DNA of 64,000 nucleotides. Source: Streptomyces cinerochromogenes (GTDB lineage: Bacteria; Actinomycetota; Actinomycetes; Streptomycetales; Streptomycetaceae). This document shows positions 24,470 to 34,053 of this stretch, piece after piece; the first letter of the stretch is position 1; every line of letters begins with the position of its first letter. The notes under the pieces were generated by a model. That model did no database searches. It had not been told where the DNA came from and saw only the letters and a program-made list of their open reading frames with translations. The DNA lies in assembly GCF_014648635.1 (NCBI RefSeq), contig NZ_BMRM01000016.1, positions 62,001 to 126,000 of the forward strand, given 5' to 3'. A program made the translations under genes and the position numbers.

Positions 24470-25279
24470 GTGAGTGTGCTCGACGAGATCATCGACGGAG
24501 TCCGTGCCGACCTCGCGGAGCGGCAGGCACGCGTCACCCTCGACGAGCTCAAGCAGCGTGCGGCGAAGGCCCCCGCCGCCAAGGACGGGGTGGCCGCACT
24601 CAGGGGCGACGGCGTCAAGGTGATCTGCGAGGTCAAGCGCTCCAGCCCCTCCAAGGGCGCGCTGGCCGCGATCGCCGACCCAGCCGGACTCGCCGCGGAC
24701 TACGAGGCGGGCGGCGCCGCCGTCATCTCCGTCCTCACCGAACAGCGCCGCTTCGGCGGTTCGCTCGCCGACCTGGAGGCCGTCCGCGCGCGCGTGGACA
24801 TCCCCGTCCTGCGCAAGGACTTCATCGTCACGTCGTACCAGCTCTGGGAGGCCCGGGCGTACGGCGCCGACCTCGCGCTGCTGATCGTGGCCGCCCTGGA
24901 CCAGCCGGCCCTGGAGTCGCTGATCGAGCGGGCGGTGTCCATCGGCCTGACCCCCCTGGTCGAGGTGCACGACGAGGACGAGGTCGAGCGCGCGGTGGAC
25001 GCGGGCGCCAAGATCATCGGTGTCAACGCGCGCAACCTGAAGACGCTGGAGGTCGACCGCGGCACCTTCGAGCGGGTCGCCCCGGAGATCCCGGACCACA
25101 TCGTCAAGGTCGCCGAGTCCGGCGTGCGCGGCCCGCACGACCTGATCGCCTACGCCAACGCCGGCGCCGACGCGGTGCTGGTCGGCGAGTCCCTGGTGAC
25201 CGGTCGCGACCCGAAGGCGGCGGTCGCCGACCTGGTGGCGGCCGGCGAACATCCCGCTTTGCGCCACGGACGGGACTGA
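24470..25279 (+). CDS. trpC: Indole-3-glycerol phosphate synthase
   Basis: 269 aa from GTG 24470 (VSVLDEIIDGVRADLAERQ), preceded by GGAAGGGGG. Barrel enzyme forming indole-3-glycerol phosphate. Motifs: VICEVKRSSPSKG with the catalytic Lys, ADYEAGGAAVISVLTE, VLRKDFIVTSYQ with the second Lys, GVNARNLKTLEVD and ESGVRGPHDL. Monofunctional, without fused TrpF, in line with PriA covering that step. A 31-codon upstream ORF ends on the trpC start (see rejected items). Confidence 0.96.
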   Translation: MSVLDEIIDGVRADLAERQARVTLDELKQRAAKAPAAKDGVAALRGDGVKVICEVKRSSPSKGALAAIADPAGLAADYEAGGAAVISVLTEQRRFGGSLADLEAVRARVDIPVLRKDFIVTSYQLWEARAYGADLALLIVAALDQPALESLIERAVSIGLTPLVEVHDEDEVERAVDAGAKIIGVNARNLKTLEVDRGTFERVAPEIPDHIVKVAESGVRGPHDLIAYANAGADAVLVGESLVTGRDPKAAVADLVAAGEHPALRHGRD

Positions 25280-25300
25280 ACCCCGGTAGGCTGACCGACG

Positions 25301-25471
25301 ATGACCACGGACACCCACCCGGCCAGGGACCCGTACGCCCGCCTCGCGCGCGGCTGCCGGCCCCGTGGTTGCCGTGCGCCCGCGAGGCGTGTGCACGGGC
25401 GGCGGGTGCGGTACGTCATCGGTGACGAACCCGGGCAGGTGAACGGCCGTCGATGGCAGCGCGCCCTATAG
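25301..25471 (+). CDS. trpM: TrpM-like small protein, 56 aa
   Basis: ATG 25301 to TAG 25471, between trpC and trpB. The product is strongly basic, with Arg/Gly/Cys-rich middle (RLARGCRPRGCRAPARR) and C-terminal RYVIGDEPGQVNGRRWQRAL. S. coelicolor carries a small gene, trpM (formerly trpX), at the same place in trpC-trpM-trpB-trpA; it was reported to modulate tryptophan production and differentiation. Identity here rests on position, size and composition. TAGGCT at 25287-25292 is at -10 distance for a leaderless start, although no clear -35 is seen. Confidence 0.75.
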   Translation: MTTDTHPARDPYARLARGCRPRGCRAPARRVHGRRVRYVIGDEPGQVNGRRWQRAL

Positions 25472-25516
25472 GGGCGCGGGCCTGTGTCCGACCAGCGGCC
25501 ACCGCCGCGTGAGCGC

Positions 25517-25560
25517 GACGAGCCACCTTCGACCGGCAGACGAGCCGCCTTCGGCCGACG
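25517..25560. repeat. 22-bp direct repeat in the trpM-trpB spacer
   Basis: Two 22-bp units in tandem (25517-25538 and 25539-25560) share GACGAGCCRCCTTCGRCCG. The 157-base spacer between trpM and trpB holds nothing else recognisable. Confidence 0.6.
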
Positions 25561-25628
25561 GCCGACAGACAACCCGAGCCCCCACGGCGATCAGTGTCTT
25601 TCCACCACACTCACCGTGAGGTTTCCGC

Positions 25629-26908
<1,280 letters not shown>

Positions 26909-26912
<4 letters not shown>

Positions 26913-27727
26913 GCGGGACCATCCAGCTGCTGACCGACACCCTCGCCGCCGCCAAGGCCGAGGGACGCTCCGCGCTCATCGCCTACCTCCCGGCGGGCTT
27001 CCCGACCGTGGACGGCGGCATCGACGCGATCAAGGCCGTCCTGGACGGCGGCGCCGACGTCGTCGAGGTGGGCCTGCCGCACAGCGACCCGGTCCTCGAC
27101 GGCCCGGTCATCCAGACCGCCGACGATCTCGCCCTGCGGGGCGGAGTGAAGATCGCCGACGTCATGCGCACGGTCCGGGAGGCGTACGAGGCCACCGGGA
27201 AGCCGGTGCTCGTCATGACGTACTGGAACCCCATCGACCGCTACGGCGTCGAGCGCTTCACCGCCGAGCTGGCCGAGGCGGGCGGCGCGGGCTGCATCCT
27301 GCCCGACCTGCCGGTGCAGGAGTCGGCGCTGTGGCGCGAGCACGCCGAGAAGCACGGCCTGGCGACGGTCTTCGTCGTGGCGCCGAGCAGCAGGGACGAG
27401 CGGCTCGCCGAGATCACCGCGGCGGGCAGCGGCTTCGTCTACGCGGCCTCGCTGATGGGCGTCACCGGCACCCGTGAGTCGGTCGGGGAGCAGGCCCAGG
27501 ACCTGGTCCGGCGCACCCGCGGCACGGGCACCGAGCTGCCCGTCTGCGTCGGTCTCGGCGTCTCCAGCCAGGCCCAGGCCGCCGAGGTCGCCGGCTTCGC
27601 CGACGGCGTGATCGTCGGTTCGGCGTTCGTGAAGCGGATGCTGGACGCCCCCGACCACGCCTCCGGCATCGCGGCGGTCCGCGAGCTGGCCGGGGAACTG
27701 GCGAAGGGCGTGCGCGGACAGGCGTAG
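26909..27727 (+). CDS. trpA: Tryptophan synthase alpha chain
   Basis: 272 aa from GTG 26909, overlapping trpB by 4 bases. Cleaves indole-3-glycerol phosphate and channels indole to TrpB. Catalytic Glu in VVEVGLPHSDP and Asp in VLDGPVIQTADD are present, as are the phosphate loops (GVTGTRES, VGLGVSS, DGVIVGSAFV). Last gene of trpCMBA; a strong terminator lies about 80 bases downstream. Confidence 0.97.
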
Positions 27728-27806
27728 ACGCTGCGGCGGACGGGCGTCACCGTCCGCGAACGTCCTGTTCCGGGTGGTTCGGTCACTCGAACGGGTGGAC
27801 CTCGGG

Positions 27807-27833
27807 CCGGGGAGGCGCGCTGCGCCTCCCCGG
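27807..27833 (+). terminator. Terminator of the trpCMBA operon
   Basis: Perfect 12-bp stem CCGGGGAGGCGC / GCGCCTCCCCGG with a 3-nt loop, followed by TTCGTTCT. Confidence 0.88.
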
Positions 27834-27847
27834 TTCGTTCTGGGGGT

Positions 27848-28621
27848 GTGAGCGAGAAGAACCGTGACGGAAAGCGCACCGCCCGGGAGCGGCTGGCGGT
27901 CGAGCGCGAGAAGCAGAAGTCCGCGGAGAGGCGACGGCGCGCGCTGATCGTGGGCGCGAGCGTCGTCTGCGTCCTGGGCCTCGCGGCGGTGATCGGCGTG
28001 CTCGCCGCGAACGCCGGCAAGAAGAAGGAGACCGGCGCGGGCCCGGCCGTGGCACCCTCGGGCGCGCAGGGCAAGGACAGCCTCGCCATCCCGGTCGGCA
28101 AGGACGGCGCCAAGTCGACGCTCACCGTCTGGGAGGACTTCCGCTGCCCGGCCTGCCAGGCCTTCGAGGTGGCGTACCGCCCGACACTCCACGAACTGAC
28201 CGACGCCGGCAAGCTCAGAACCGAGTACCACCTGGTCCGGCTGATCGACGGCAACCTCGGCGGCAGCGGCTCGCTGCGCGCCGCCAACGCCGCGGCCTGC
28301 GCCCAGGACGCCGGCAGGTTCCGCGACTACCACGACGTGCTGTACGCGAACCAGCCGAAGGAGACCGACGACGCCTTCGCCAACAACGACAAGCTGATCG
28401 AACTGGCCGGCAAGGTGAAGGGCCTCGACACCCCCGCCTTCCGCGCGTGCGTCAAGAACGGCACCCACGACGCCTGGGTGGACAAGTCCAACCAGGCCTT
28501 CCGGACCAGCGGCCTCACCGGCACGCCCACGGTCCTGCTCGGCGGCAAGAACATCTACCAGGACCAGACGATGACCCCGGCCAAGCTCAAGCAGATGGTG
28601 GAGGCCGCCGACCGAGGGTAA
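27848..28621 (+). CDS. DsbA-family thioredoxin-like protein, membrane anchored
   Basis: 257 aa from GTG 27848. A charged cytoplasmic N-terminus (KNRDGKRTARERLAVEREKQKSAERRRR) and one hydrophobic helix (ALIVGASVVCVLGLAAVIGVLAA, residues ~36-58) anchor it, with the rest outside. The thioredoxin-fold domain has the redox pair in WEDFRCPACQAFE, DsbA-like insertion helices, and the cis-Pro loop GLTGTPTVLLGG. Likely oxidises or isomerises disulfides of exported proteins; Streptomyces have several paralogues, so the specific role is open. Starts right after the trp terminator. Confidence 0.88.
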   Translation: MSEKNRDGKRTARERLAVEREKQKSAERRRRALIVGASVVCVLGLAAVIGVLAANAGKKKETGAGPAVAPSGAQGKDSLAIPVGKDGAKSTLTVWEDFRCPACQAFEVAYRPTLHELTDAGKLRTEYHLVRLIDGNLGGSGSLRAANAAACAQDAGRFRDYHDVLYANQPKETDDAFANNDKLIELAGKVKGLDTPAFRACVKNGTHDAWVDKSNQAFRTSGLTGTPTVLLGGKNIYQDQTMTPAKLKQMVEAADRG

Positions 28622-28703
28622 GCGTTTCTCACGCCCCCGTTATGGACCCGTAGCCGGGCTGCTTGCCGTCCCCACGGCCCGGCACGGTAGCGTCGGACCT
28701 GCC

Positions 28704-29699
28704 ATGAACCTTGCCTATATCCCCAGCCCGTCGCACGGGGTGCTGTACCTCGGCCCCATCCCGCTGCGCGGCTACGCCTTCTGCATCATCATCGGCGTCT
28801 TCGTCGCCGTCTGGTTGGGCAACAAGCGCTGGATCGCCCGTGGCGGGCAGCCCGGCACGGTCGCCGACATCGCCGTGTGGGCGGTGCCGTTCGGCCTGGT
28901 CGGCGGCCGGCTCTACCACGTGATCACGGACTACGAGCTGTACTTCAGCGAGGGCCGCGACTGGGTGGACGCCTTCAAGGTGTGGGAGGGCGGCCTGGGC
29001 ATCTGGGGCGCGATCGCCCTCGGCGCGCTCGGCGCGTGGATCGGCGCGCGGCGCCGGGGCGTGCCGATGCCCGCGTACGCCGACGCCGTCGCGCCCGGAA
29101 TCGCCTTCGCACAGGCCATCGGCCGCTGGGGCAACTGGTTCAACCAGGAGCTGTACGGCCACGAGACGCATCTGCCCTGGGCGCTGCACATCACCTCCTC
29201 CGAGGGCGGCCGGGTCCCGGGCTACTACCACCCGACCTTCCTCTACGAGTCCCTGTGGTGTGTCGGCGTCGGCCTGCTGGTCATCTGGGCGGACCGCCGC
29301 TTCAAGCTGGGTCATGGCCGGGCGTTCGCCCTGTACGTCGCCGCGTACTGCGCGGGCCGCGGCTGGATCGAGTACATGCGGGTGGACGACGCCCACCACA
29401 TCCTCGGCGTGCGCCTCAACGTCTGGACCGCGGTGATCGTGCTCCTGCTCGCGGTGACGTACTTCGTCATGTCGGCGAAGAAGCGGCCGGGCCGGGAAGC
29501 AGTGGTGGAACCGGGTGCCTCCGGCGGTTCGGCGGAGGATGCCTCCGGCGGTCCGGCCGACGTCGCCTCCGATGGTCCGGCCGACGGTGCCTCCGCCGGT
29601 TCGGCCGGGGGTGCGCAGGCTGTCGCCTCGGGCGAGGAGAAGGCCGGCGACCCCGAGGAGTCGCCGAAGGACGAGGCGGAGTCGGCCCGGAAGAGCTGA
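28704..29699 (+). CDS. lgt: Prolipoprotein diacylglyceryl transferase
   Basis: 331 aa from ATG 28704. Integral membrane enzyme that transfers diacylglyceryl from phosphatidylglycerol to the lipobox Cys of prolipoproteins. The Lgt signature GRWGNWFNQELYG (residues ~146) and the RGYAFCIIIGV and YVAAYCAGRGWIEYMR segments are intact, with about seven hydrophobic helices. The last ~60 residues are a low-complexity cytoplasmic tail rich in Gly, Ala, Ser, Glu and Asp (ASGGSAEDASGGPAD...), built on 18- to 24-bp DNA repeats, and are probably not needed for catalysis. Confidence 0.96.
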   Translation: MNLAYIPSPSHGVLYLGPIPLRGYAFCIIIGVFVAVWLGNKRWIARGGQPGTVADIAVWAVPFGLVGGRLYHVITDYELYFSEGRDWVDAFKVWEGGLGIWGAIALGALGAWIGARRRGVPMPAYADAVAPGIAFAQAIGRWGNWFNQELYGHETHLPWALHITSSEGGRVPGYYHPTFLYESLWCVGVGLLVIWADRRFKLGHGRAFALYVAAYCAGRGWIEYMRVDDAHHILGVRLNVWTAVIVLLLAVTYFVMSAKKRPGREAVVEPGASGGSAEDASGGPADVASDGPADGASAGSAGGAQAVASGEEKAGDPEESPKDEAESARKS

Positions 29700-29723
29700 C
29701 CGCCCGGTCCACGACACCGAGGA

Positions 29724-29767
29724 CGCCCGGCCAGGCGGCGGTGGCCGCACAGCGAACCGGCCGGGCG
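29724..29767. terminator. Bidirectional hairpin between convergent lgt and citE-like genes
   Basis: Perfect 9-bp inverted repeat CGCCCGGCC / GGCCGGGCG with a 26-nt loop, in the spacer between the two convergent stop codons. Confidence 0.5.
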
Positions 29768-29790
29768 CCCGCACACCCATCCGTCGACTG

Positions 29791-30603
29791 CTACGCCCTG
29801 CCCGCCAGGGACAGCGTGCGCCGGGCCATCGCCACCACCGCCGCATCGATGAAGCGGCCGTCCGGGAGGGCCTGGGCGCCCGCTTCGGCCGAGGCCGCCT
29901 TGACGACCGTCTCGGCGTGTTCGATCTCCGCCGCCGTGGGCAGATAGGCCCGCTCGATCACCGGCAGCTGGCGGGGGTGGATCGCGGCACGGCCCAGGAA
30001 GCCCAGGGCGCGGCCGTGGGCGCAGGAGGCGGACAGGCCGTCGAGGTCGCGGATGTCCGGGTGGACGGTCTGGGACGGCGGGGCCAGCCCCGCCGCACGC
30101 GCGGCGACGATCACCCGGGAGCGCGGCCAGTCCAGGCCCGCGTCGGCCCGTACCCCCAGGTCGGCCCGGAGGTCCGCCTCGCCCAGGGCGATGCCCCGCA
30201 GGGCCGGGTGGGCGGTGGCGATGGCGTAGGCGTGCTCCACGCCGAGGGCCGACTCCAGCAGCGCGTAGAGGGGGACCGGAGTGGCCACGGCGGCCTGCCG
30301 TACCTGGGCCGGGGTCGTCACCTTCGGCAGCCGTAGCCCGGACAGCCCCGGCAGGCCGGCCACGGCGGTGAGGTCGGCGACGGCCCAGGGGGTGTCCGGG
30401 GCGTTGACGCGGACGTGCACCGGAACCGGCTGGCGCTCCGAGAGGAGTTCCGCGGTGGCCGCGCGGGCGTACCCCTTGCGGTCCGGGGCGACCGCGTCCT
30501 CCAGGTCGACCACCACCACGTCGGCGCCCGCGGCCAGGGCCTTGGCCACGACGTGCGGGCGGTCGCCGGGGGCGTACAGCCAGGTGAGCGGGAAGCCGGT
30601 CAC
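29791..30603 (-). CDS. CitE-like CoA-ester lyase (HpcH/HpaI aldolase family)
   Basis: 270 aa from GTG 30603, overlapping the CoA-transferase stop by 4 bases. Barrel enzyme of the CitE/Clybl group: WLYAPGDRPHVVAKALAAGADVVVVDLEDAVAPD carries the first metal Glu/Asp region, RVNAPDTPW the CoA-phosphate Arg, ALLESALGVEHAYAIA the catalytic-metal Glu, IALGEADLRADLG the Asp, and FLGRAAIHPRQLPVIERAY the C-terminal signature. Likely cleaves or forms a citramalyl-, malyl- or hydroxyacyl-CoA. Last of a seven-gene operon; paired with a CaiB-type CoA-transferase that could supply the CoA ester. Confidence 0.85.
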   Translation of the reverse strand: MTGFPLTWLYAPGDRPHVVAKALAAGADVVVVDLEDAVAPDRKGYARAATAELLSERQPVPVHVRVNAPDTPWAVADLTAVAGLPGLSGLRLPKVTTPAQVRQAAVATPVPLYALLESALGVEHAYAIATAHPALRGIALGEADLRADLGVRADAGLDWPRSRVIVAARAAGLAPPSQTVHPDIRDLDGLSASCAHGRALGFLGRAAIHPRQLPVIERAYLPTAAEIEHAETVVKAASAEAGAQALPDGRFIDAAVVAMARRTLSLAGRA

Positions 30604-31805
30604 AGGGCGCCCTCCGCGCGCAGGGCCGCGATCTCGGCCGGGGCGAGGCCCAGCTCGGTGAGCACGGCCTCCGTGTCGGCGCCGTGCGGACGGCCGGCCC
30701 AGCGGATCGCGCCGGGCGTGGCGGAGAGGCGGAACAGCACGTTCTGCATGCGCAGCGGGCCCAGCTCCGGGTCGTCCACGGTGGTGACCGTGTCCAGGGC
30801 CTGGTACTGCGGGTCCGCCAGCACGTCCCGGACGTCCTGGACCGGTGCCGCCGCGGCCTCCGCCTTCTCGAAGGCGGCGAGCACCTCGGTGCGGGTGCGG
30901 CCGGCGATCCAGGAGCCGACCGCCTCGTCCAGGACGCCGGCGTGGGCGGCCCGGCCCGTGCCGGTGGCGAACCACGGCTCCTCGGTCAGCTCCGGGCGGC
31001 CCACCAGCCGCAGCACCCGCTCGGCGACCGACTGCGCGGAGGTGGAGACGGCGACCCAGGAGCCGTCGGCGGTGCGGTACGTGTTGCGGGGGGCGTTGTT
31101 CGCGGACCGGTTGCCGGTGCGTTCCTGGACGTAGCCGAGCTGGTCGTACCAGGTGGGGTGGGGTCCGAGGACGGACAGGATCGGTTCGATGATCGCCATG
31201 TCGACCACCTGCCCGGCGCCGGTGCGCTCGCGCGCCGCGAGTGCCGTCAGCACGGCGTACGCGGTCGCGAGGCCCGCGACGGAGTCGGCGAGGCCGAACG
31301 GGGGCAGCGTCGGGGGCGCGTCCGGTTCGCCGGTGACGGCGGCGAAGCCGCTCATCGCCTCCGCGAGGGTGCCGAAGCCGGGGCGGCGCGCGTACGGGCC
31401 GAACTGGCCGAAGGCGGTGACCCGGGCGAGCACCAGCCGGGGGTTGGCCGCGGACAGCTCGGCCCAGCCCAGGTCCCATTTCTCCAGGGTGCCGGGGCGG
31501 AAGTTCTCGATCACCACGTCGGCGCCGGCGGCGAGCCGCAGCAGGGTCGTCCGGCCGCCGGGCCTGGACAGGTCGAGGGTGAGGGTCCGCTTGTTGCGGC
31601 CGAGCACTTTCCACCACAGGCCGACGCCGTCCCTGGCCGGGCCGTGGCCCCGGGACGGGTCGGGCCGGCGGGGGTGCTCGACCTTGATCACCTCGGCGCC
31701 GAAGTCCCCGAGCAGGGTGGCGGCCATCGGCCCGGCGAAGAGGGTCGCCAGGTCCAGCACGCGCAGGCCGTCCAGGGCGAGGGGGGTCCGTGTCGTCGTC
31801 CTCAT
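30600..31805 (-). CDS. CaiB/BaiF (family III) CoA-transferase
   Basis: 401 aa from ATG 31805. N-terminal LDGLRVLDLATLFAGPMAATLLGDFGAEVIKVEHPRRPD and VIENFRPGTLEKWDLGWAEL are diagnostic; the catalytic Asp is in PVQDVRDVLADPQ or the preceding GLADSVAGLATAYAVL region, as in other family members. Transfers CoA between carboxylic acids without free intermediates. ATGA overlaps on both sides (with ribokinase and the CitE-like gene) show translational coupling. Together with the lyase it suggests activation and cleavage of a small dicarboxylic or hydroxy acid, but the acid is unknown. Confidence 0.88.
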   Translation of the reverse strand: MRTTTRTPLALDGLRVLDLATLFAGPMAATLLGDFGAEVIKVEHPRRPDPSRGHGPARDGVGLWWKVLGRNKRTLTLDLSRPGGRTTLLRLAAGADVVIENFRPGTLEKWDLGWAELSAANPRLVLARVTAFGQFGPYARRPGFGTLAEAMSGFAAVTGEPDAPPTLPPFGLADSVAGLATAYAVLTALAARERTGAGQVVDMAIIEPILSVLGPHPTWYDQLGYVQERTGNRSANNAPRNTYRTADGSWVAVSTSAQSVAERVLRLVGRPELTEEPWFATGTGRAAHAGVLDEAVGSWIAGRTRTEVLAAFEKAEAAAAPVQDVRDVLADPQYQALDTVTTVDDPELGPLRMQNVLFRLSATPGAIRWAGRPHGADTEAVLTELGLAPAEIAALRAEGAL

Positions 31806-32695
31806 GCGCTGTACTGGGCCTCGATCTCCGGACGGTACGGCATCGACGCGGAGGCGCCCTCCCGCTGGACGGAGATCGCCGCCGCGGCGGCCGCCCAGGA
31901 CAGGGCCTCCCGTACCGGTTTCTCCTCGGCGAAGGCCACGGCGAGCGCGCCGGCGAAGGTGTCGCCCGCGCCCGTGGAGTCCACGGCGGTCACCCGGGGC
32001 GCGGGAACGACGAGCGGTTCGGTGCCCCGGGCCAGGTACAGGCAGCCCGTGGCGCCCAGGGTGACGACGACCTCCGGCACCTCCTCCAGCAGGGCGGCCG
32101 CCGCCTCGCGCGGGTCGGTGCGGCCGGTGAGGGTGACGGCCTCGTACTCGTTCGGCAGCAGCAGGTCGGTGACGCGCAGGAGTTCGGGCGGAAGCGGCTG
32201 GGCCGGGGCCGGGGTGAGGACCGTACGGACGCCGTGCCGGCGGGCCGCCTCCGCGCCCGCGACGACGGCGGCCAGCGGGATCTCCAGTTGCAGCAGCAGG
32301 GCGTCGGCGGTGGCGATCACCCGCTCGTCGCCGGGGGAGAGGTGGTCGACGGTGCCGTTCGCGCCGGGGATGACGACGATCGCGTTGCCGCCCTCGTCGT
32401 CCACCACGATGTGCGCGGTGCCGGACGGCCCTTCCACGGTGCGCAGGAAGTCGGTGTCCACACCGGAGTGTTCGAGGGTGTCGCGCAGCCGCGCGCCGTA
32501 GGCGTCGTTGCCGACCGCGCCGATCATCGAGACGGTGGCGCCGGCGCGGGCCGCGGCGATCGCCTGGTTGGCACCCTTGCCGCCGGGGATCGTCCGGAAC
32601 TCCCGTCCGGTCACGGTCTCCCCGCGCTGCGGGGCCTTGGCGACGTAGGTGACGAGGTCCATGTTGGTGCTGCCGAGGACGGCGATGTGGGTCAT
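31802..32695 (-). CDS. rbsK: Ribokinase
   Basis: 297 aa from ATG 32695. PfkB-family sugar kinase. IAVLGSTNMDLVTYV, GETVTGREFRTIPGGKGANQAIAAARAGA (first PfkB signature, substrate-binding Gly-Gly-Lys-Gly-Ala-Asn) and VDSTGAGDTFAGALAVAFAEEKPV (second signature, catalytic Asp in GAGD) match ribokinase closely. Makes ribose 5-phosphate. Overlaps both neighbours by 4 bases in an operon led by four ADP-ribosylglycohydrolase-like genes, which suggests that the ribose comes from an N-ribosyl or ADP-ribose compound. Confidence 0.88.
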   Translation of the reverse strand: MTHIAVLGSTNMDLVTYVAKAPQRGETVTGREFRTIPGGKGANQAIAAARAGATVSMIGAVGNDAYGARLRDTLEHSGVDTDFLRTVEGPSGTAHIVVDDEGGNAIVVIPGANGTVDHLSPGDERVIATADALLLQLEIPLAAVVAGAEAARRHGVRTVLTPAPAQPLPPELLRVTDLLLPNEYEAVTLTGRTDPREAAAALLEEVPEVVVTLGATGCLYLARGTEPLVVPAPRVTAVDSTGAGDTFAGALAVAFAEEKPVREALSWAAAAAAISVQREGASASMPYRPEIEAQYSA

Positions 32696-34053
32696 GGGCG
32701 GACCGCCTCCAGGTGGGTGAGGTGGGCGAGGGTGTCGAAGCCGGTGCCGTCGAAGTCGGCGACGGTGGTGGCGAGCCGGTTCTTCAGCGGGACCCGCCAG
32801 CGGTCGGGGAGCGCGTCGGGGGTGCCGGCGAGGAGACCGGCGATGCTGCCGGCGGTCGCGCCGTTGGAGTCGGTGTCCCAGCCGCCCGACACGGCACGGC
32901 AGACGGAGCCGGTGAAGTCGCCGTCGGCGTGGGTGAGGGCGGCGACGGTCAGCGCGGTGTTGGGGACGGCGTGGACCCAGTGGTGGCCGGGCCCGTGGGC
33001 GGCGTGGAGTTCGTCCACCACGTCGTCGAAGTCACCGGTCGTCGTGGCCAGGCGGACGGCGTGGTCGATCGCCTTCGCCAGGCGGGAGCGGGCCGGGACC
33101 ACCGTGCGGCCGGTGCGCAGGCAGGCGTGGACGTCATGGGTGCCGGTGGCGGCCGCGGCGATGACGGCGGCCGTGAACATCGCCGCGTAGACGCCGTTGG
33201 CGGTGTGGGTGAGCACCGCGTCGCGGTGCGCCTGTCCGGCGGCGGCGGCCGGGTCGCCGGGGTTGGTCCAGCCGTGCATGTCCGCGCGGATCAGGGCGCC
33301 GATCCACTCGCGGAACGGGTTGCGGTGGCGGGCCGTGTGCGGGGGTTCGACACCGGCGAGGAGGTTGCGGTACGCGACGCGTTCGGCGGTGAAGGCGCGG
33401 CCGGGCGGGAGTTCCTCGAGCCAGAGCCGGGCGACGTCGTCGGTGGTGAAGTCCCTGCCGTGGCGCTGCAGCAGGAGGAGGTTGAGCAGGGGGTAGTCGA
33501 GGTCGTCGTCCTGGGGCATGCCGTCGATGTTCTCGGCGAGGGAGGTGGCGGCGGATCGGCGGTTCCAGGGGTGTGCGCGCAGCAGCTCTTCGGGGACTCC
33601 TCTGCCGGTGAAGTAGGTGGTGAGGGGCCAGTTGCCGGCGGCCCGGGCGAGGGCGCGGATGCCGTCCAGGGGGAGCTTCTCCACCGGTTTGCCGAGGAGG
33701 CAGCCGACGGCCCGGCCGAGCCAGGCGGCCTCCAGGGCGCGCGGGTCCGGTGCGGTGGCGGACCGTCCGGTGGGCCAGTGCGGGCACTGGGACCGGATGC
33801 GGGCCAGGTCCGTCGGTTCGTCCTCGGCGAAGCGGCTGGGCAGGTCGGCGAGTTCGTCCAGCAGGTCCTCGGCCAGCAGCCGCAGATAGCGGGACGCCCG
33901 GTGCGCGGACGCGCCCGCCCGCTCGGGGGCGTCCGGGCCGCCCGCCGCACGCCAGCGCGCCTCGATCGCCTTCGGCTCGCGCCCGTCCAGCCGGGCCTGG
34001 CGCAGCTCGTGGCCCAGCAGGTCCTCCGGCTGGACCCAGGTCAGTCGGAGCAC
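32692..34053 (-). CDS. ADP-ribosylglycohydrolase-fold protein 1 (partly degenerate)
   Basis: 453 aa from GTG 34053, overlapping the upstream gene by 13 bases. An extra N-terminal ~110 residues (WVQPEDLLGHELRQARLDGR...) precede the ADP-ribosylglycohydrolase fold. Of the usual metal-binding set, the C-terminal part is intact (SGGWDTDSNGATAGSIAGLLAG), but the first motif is GRAVGCLLGKPVEKL instead of GDALG, and the TDDT element is replaced by MPQDDDLDYPLL. Such proteins may still hydrolyse an N-glycosidic bond with altered metal geometry. Second gene group member of four paralogues in one operon. Confidence 0.8.
   Translation of the reverse strand: MLRLTWVQPEDLLGHELRQARLDGREPKAIEARWRAAGGPDAPERAGASAHRASRYLRLLAEDLLDELADLPSRFAEDEPTDLARIRSQCPHWPTGRSATAPDPRALEAAWLGRAVGCLLGKPVEKLPLDGIRALARAAGNWPLTTYFTGRGVPEELLRAHPWNRRSAATSLAENIDGMPQDDDLDYPLLNLLLLQRHGRDFTTDDVARLWLEELPPGRAFTAERVAYRNLLAGVEPPHTARHRNPFREWIGALIRADMHGWTNPGDPAAAAGQAHRDAVLTHTANGVYAAMFTAAVIAAAATGTHDVHACLRTGRTVVPARSRLAKAIDHAVRLATTTGDFDDVVDELHAAHGPGHHWVHAVPNTALTVAALTHADGDFTGSVCRAVSGGWDTDSNGATAGSIAGLLAGTPDALPDRWRVPLKNRLATTVADFDGTGFDTLAHLTHLEAVRP

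Noticed and set aside
24378..24473. A tryptophan attenuator leader before trpC
   Set aside because: The short ORF contains no Trp codon and no alternative hairpin pair with a T tract is present.
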